Positions 60,153-64,000 of a stretch of DNA of 64,000 bases are shown here, piece after piece; the first letter of the stretch is position 1, and the number at the start of each line of letters is the position of its first letter. Both the position numbers and the translations under genes were made by a program. Below the pieces are notes generated by a model, which saw nothing but the letters and a program-made list of their open reading frames with translations, was not told where the DNA came from and did no database searches. The DNA is from Odiellus spinosus. Lineage: Eukaryota; Arthropoda; Arachnida; Opiliones; Phalangiidae. The stretch spans positions 11,387,602-11,451,601 of the forward strand of contig OY987227.1 of assembly GCA_963920705.1 (NCBI GenBank), written 5' to 3'.

Positions 60153-60272
60153 CCGCTCCCCGTTGGGTGACGAAACCGGAGGAACAGAAAGTTCACAGCG
60201 GTCGAACAGCAACGCTCAGATGCAGAGCCGATGGAAACCCGAAACCCTCGATCACGTGGTTGAAAGAAACGG
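60153..60272 (+). CDS. sDscam: Cassette 2 exon 3: first half of Ig2 (Dscam Ig8-like)
   Basis: 120 bp encoding 40 residues, acceptor CGTTTCAAATAG| preceded by a TTTTCTTTTTCCG tract, donor ACGG|GTAAGG. Joined to Ig1 it reads LLVK-AAPRWVTKP. PRW is at residues 3-5, the B-strand cysteine at 24 (TLRCRADGN), and the core tryptophan at 36 (SITWLKET). Length, phase and split point match the cassette 1 exon at 44853-44969. Its continuation, with the D.G.Y.C motif, was not found before the window end. Confidence 0.86.
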
Positions 60273-61373
60273 GTAAGGGATTTAACCAAGCCTTATATCT
60301 CTATTTTCTAACGAGAAAGAGGCAATAGAATGAAAAGCACTAGAGAAAGAGACTTACTACAGTTCTCTTTATTGCCTCTAATCTCACGAACCCAGGGCCA
60401 GGAAGGGTAATAACCCCTTATATATATATGAAAATCAGAGAGAAAATCCTACACCTTAAACTGATATAAATCAATTCAAACATTCAATAATATTTTTGGG
60501 AATGGAATTTGAAAGGTTCACTCTCTTTTCATAATGCACCATAGTTACGTTGATAATTTCGAAACTGACTTCTCTGATTACTAATTTTTCTCATTAACTA
60601 TATAAAGAGTTCGCTATAAATTTGACAGCGAGTACAAAGCTACTTTACGAGTAATTTAGATATTTATTTACTTGGAGATATAAAAGTGCGTAGCTTCGCT
60701 TGTGCTGCGGCAAAATAAGGTGACATATGCAATCATCTTTGGAACAATTAACAATCTTGAACTTTAATTATCTTATGGCAGTTACAAGTTTGAAAGACCT
60801 TATTTTTGCATTATTTTTGAACAGCATCGCTGTCGCTATTTGGCAGCGATTTAAAGAAAACGGTAGTCAAGCTGAGATAGATATTACTACCTCTTTGAAA
60901 ATCAATTAAGAATGAAGAGAGATTAGAAGAAAGTCTATATGCATTGCTTTGTGTTTAGTACAATTTTAAATAGAAATACGGCAATTAAACCCATAGATGC
61001 GAATTAGATTAAAACTACGCCTATAAAACTGTGGGATTAAAGCTTCGAACGTATCGTATTCTCGCGTTGAAATTATCTTCAGACCTTAATCTGTCCCGTC
61101 AGTCGCAGAATTCATCGGGTATAGGAGTGTATCGCTATTTAATCGAACCTAGAAATTCAATTCAACGCGCGGGGATAGAGATTAACGCGGTGTCTTCCAT
61201 GTATCCTATTAATGGGATGGGCTCATTGGCTCTCTTTCCTTAAAGGGAAACTATACCACGAGCTGGTCTTAATTTAAATTGGGTCAAAAACAATCGGGAA
61301 GGAAAGCCTAAAAGAGACGGGATAAATAATACCAAAAATTCATAACAGTTTGCGGAAAGTTCTAAGCAAACTT

Positions 61374-61700
61374 AATAGCCGCGTTCATACTCGGCCTTGG
61401 AATCGATTTAAACCAGTTTAAAACGTTTCGCTAGAGTCGTGTGAACAGGAAACCGTCTTTTCTCGAATGGGTATGATTCGATTTCTCGAAACTGCTTCGG
61501 GAACCAGTTTCATACCGATTCGGTTTCAACAGCCGATAGATGAAGCTACAACAAAACGATTTATAAAGACAGGCTTAAAATGATTTCTATAGCGATATTA
61601 AAGTTGTCAAAATATTCAATTATTATAACTTGAATAATTGATTTGAACAATCAAAACATTTTGAAAACTATTTTTTAAGTGCTTAGTGTGAACGTAGCTT
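61374..61700 (+). mobile_element. Family C element with inverted ends
   Basis: Left end AATAGCCGCGTTCATACTCGG pairs loosely with right end GCTTAGTGTGAACGTAGCTT. The interior is nearly identical to 16733-16916 (AACAGGAAACCGTC, GGGAACCAGTTTCATACCG). These ends resemble those of family K. Confidence 0.7.
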
Positions 61701-62569
61701 AATACAAATGGGCTCAAAATAGCGTGGAGGTATCCCTTTAACTCATTTACGCGGTACAGAAAACGGAGTCTACACAGCGCGAGGGAGGGAAAATTGCTCC
61801 TCCAAATTCGGTTAAAACTAATTTGGGACCCAAGAATCGATCGCGAAGAGGAGCTAGCTTCTACAGGGGTTTGGAGGAATATAGGTTTAGGTTCTATATA
61901 AGCAAAGGCGTTTGTAGAGGGATATGGTCGTGTTAGCTAAGGGTATTCGGGAATGCCCAAAATGCTAATAAGCGAAGGCAGGCCGGTTTCGGAAGAGATT
62001 TTGACTAATTGAGCGAATTATATTAATAGAGAAAACGCTGATAGTGAAAATTCCTGGTTCGATCTTCTCCAATTTCTCTCTTTTAGGCCTTAAACATTTT
62101 ACGCCGAAGTTACTCGAAGCGTGATATATAATTTTAAACGCTAAGCCATAGAATGTTTATACCAGAAATTTTATCTCCCTCGGGATATGTTGTGTCACCC
62201 AAAATACCAATTTCCCTGATGGCAAAGTCTAACTTGTTCGAAATCGAAACTTTCGTCAACTTGGAAAATATGAGATTAGATAAGTCAATATTATTGCCAA
62301 TCCAATATTTTAGATCATTCCGTTATAATTAGATTTAATTTCAATCAATTTAATTGTTTCTGGATTAATAAATTAAATATTTTAAAATTTGGTATAAAAT
62401 AGGCTAAAATTCATTACCGTACAAAATTTGTTAAATATAAAGATAATTAGATTTAATTTGAAAGTAATGGTTCTATTATAAAACATCAATTCTTGCTAAA
62501 AGATAACACGAATGTGATAAGTTATAACGTTATAATCTCCAAAACATAATGAAGCTCTCTGTTCTCACT

Positions 62570-62925
62570 TTGAAATTGCTCAATTCGTATCTAGTGTCGA
62601 GGCATCTTTTCGAGTGGCTCATGTCAATTTTTTTATTCTAAAATCTACGGAATGTGTTCTTTCTAATGGTGCAATCAGTTTTGGCCTAGGTAATTGTAGT
62701 GAAAAATTACGGTCTTTTCAAGATAGGGGTCAATTCTGTACTTTTGCTCAATTTGTATCCAGTGGCGAGGCATCTTTTTCGTGTAGCTCATGTCTATTTT
62801 ATTATTATAAATGTATCCACGGAATATCTATTTTCTAACGGTGCAATCAGTTTTGGTCTAGGAGATGGTAGTGAAACATTATGGCCATTTCCAAGATAGG
62901 GGTTATTTGTGGACTTTTGACGGCT
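62570..62925 (-). repeat. Two-unit tandem repeat, inverted relative of the 52.5-kb satellite
   Basis: Units begin near 62578 and 62746 (period about 168): GCTCAATTnGTATCnAGTGnCGAGG, then GGTGCAATCAGTTTTGGNCTAGG and CAAGATAGGGGT. Read on the minus strand, it aligns with the 52511-53130 units (TAGGCnnAAACNGATTGCACCnTTA and the TTATTnTnAAATAATA-type block). Confidence 0.75.
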
Positions 62926-63744
62926 GTTTTTAAAATTGAGATCAAATGTAGGCCTATGTTATAAAATCTGGGTCCTATAATAAAATTACAAAACAAACCA
63001 CACCAAACTTCCGAATTACGCGCGCAATAACGATGAATTGTCTGTGTTACAATGACACAAATCTTTATGTTTATCGCTCTCGTCACCAATCAAATTTATT
63101 AACGACTAAAGTTGTACGGTCATTTATTCAGAACCGACTGAGATTTAGGCTTAATGATTGTTTAAAAGCAAACGAGGGCAAACTATAAAATCAGAACGAC
63201 TGTATATTCAAGCGAGGTTCATCCATGACACGCGGTGAAGAATATCATAAAAGACAGGAGGATAAACGTAACAACCTGATAGTGAACCTGAGGACGGCCA
63301 AAGTATATTTATACTTGGATTATATAATATGGTCCCTTCTTACCCCTTTGAAACCTAAATTTAAACACGTACTCCATAGTGAACTATCTAAATTCTGAAG
63401 GACCAAGCGTGAGCGGAGGTTTAGATAACAACGTAGTTTTCATTCCCTCCTCCCCTAAAGTCCTCATCGACCCTTTCTCGTATCTCTCAAAACTATACTA
63501 GTTACGTCCACCGTGCTTCGATGAATATGTATCTTGCGAAAGTATCAAGAACAAATTTATGAAATACGAGAAATATACAAAGTTCGGGATCTAAATTTTG
63601 GAAATTGGTAAATTACTCGAGGTATGATTGACCTACGCTGAAATTAAAACTTAACCCAACTGCAGAATTTAAACTGTACACTAAAATATCGTCTAACAAA
63701 ACAGCTTTCTGAATTTATTTTCGGAAACACCATGCCAAACAAAA

Positions 63745-64000
63745 ATACTAGAATTGTTTGGGAATATTTAGACACGTTTTTGGTGTTTAAATTAATTTCG
63801 GAAGTTAGGTAATTTCTAACATTAAAAGAATAGGCAGGCGTTAGATGCCTAAGACCTTGGCCGTCAAACGTCGGCCTATTCTTTTAATGTTAAGACATTA
63901 CAAGCACATGCTGAAGGCTGAAATATAATGATTGGCCAGAATTTAATTTACTTTTTTATTTCAAATTTTACCAAACTTCAGAAATTAATTTTAACACCAA
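63745..64000 (+). mobile_element. Family G element with a central palindrome, reaching the window end
   Basis: TTTAGACACGTTTTTGGTGTTTAAATTAATTTCGGAAGTT at the left. A central palindrome (63818-63891) pairs AACATTAAAAGAATAGGC with GCCTATTCTTTTAATGTT. The right side ends CCAAACTTCAGAAATTAATTTTAACACCAA, the inverse of the left part. The element therefore has inverted ends and probably closes at or just beyond 64000. Confidence 0.7.

Larger units (their letters stand above)
51834..60272 (+). other. sDscam: sDscam-like variable cassette 2 (incomplete in window)
   Basis: Three exons recognised: signal peptide (51834-51909), Ig1 (53362-53661) and Ig2 first half (60153-60272). Architecture and phases repeat those of cassette 1, with a larger second intron (6.5 kb against 3.9 kb). 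The second Ig2 half was not found in the remaining 3.7 kb, so the cassette probably continues past 64 kb. The signal-exon ATGs of the two cassettes are 12.85 kb apart. Confidence 0.72.
60273..64000 (+). other. Intron 3 of cassette 2 (continues beyond window)
   Basis: No Ig2 second-half exon recognised. A short inverted pair follows the donor (AGAGGCAATAG and TTATTGCCTCT, 60320-60382). It also contains the family C element, the inverted satellite and a family G copy. The frames at 60727-60909 and 61031-61243 have no recognisable domain. Confidence 0.5.

Noticed and set aside
1-64000. Telomere-like arrays suggested by frequent TTAGGC/TAGGCTTAG words
   Set aside because: The words are dispersed and not in tandem TTAGG or TTAGGC arrays.
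1-64000. CRISPR arrays, tRNA or rRNA genes, bacterial operons
   Set aside because: No regularly spaced identical repeats, no tRNA box A/box B pair with a cloverleaf, no rRNA-like blocks, and no bacterial gene organisation.
1-64000. LINE, LTR element or other virus-like copies
   Set aside because: No reverse transcriptase, integrase, capsid or long direct terminal repeats recognised. The repeats present are short inverted-repeat DNA elements.

Overview
This window is AT-rich, repeat-laden animal nuclear DNA. It has no bacterial features: no operons, ribosome binding sites or long intergenic-free ORFs. The coding content is carried by short exons (73-300 bp) with GT/AG splice sites, all in phase 1, separated by introns of 1-7 kb. 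The exons encode signal peptides and immunoglobulin domains of the Dscam type. The Ig1 exons carry the PKIQxFxFP...GE.xTVTC...WLK signature of Dscam Ig7, and the Ig2 exons the PRW...G...C.A.G.P.P.ITW.KE signature of Dscam Ig8. Each cassette has its own signal-peptide exon, which matches the shortened Dscam genes (sDscam, beta type) of Chelicerata with tandem 5' cassettes and alternative promoters. I therefore infer a chelicerate (scorpion, spider, tick or horseshoe crab). The order cannot be settled from the sequence alone.

Layout. 1-2147: a fold-back element with two nearly identical inverted arms of about 727 bp around a 307-codon reading frame of unknown family on the minus strand. 2.1-38 kb: no gene recognised. 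This stretch is AT-rich DNA packed with short non-autonomous DNA-transposon families (here named A to K), homopolymer tracts, palindromes and a few GC-richer islands. One island near 33.8 kb carries a TATA box and initiator at promoter spacing. 38.3-46.4 kb: sDscam-like cassette 1, with a promoter/5' UTR block, a signal exon, Ig1, and Ig2 split over two exons. 50.9 kb to the window end: cassette 2, with a promoter/5' UTR block, a signal exon, Ig1 and the first half of Ig2. The second half of Ig2 was not found and probably lies beyond 64 kb. Related tandem satellites of about 140-175 bp sit in opposite orientation in the first and last introns of cassette 2.

How the parts work together. Each cassette would be transcribed from its own promoter, and its last Ig2 exon would be spliced in phase 1 to a shared downstream constant region outside the window. 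Promoter choice would then set which N-terminal Ig pair is displayed on the cell. That model comes from known sDscam biology and has not been shown here. The window appears to hold the 5' part of such a cluster, because no further cassette was recognised upstream.
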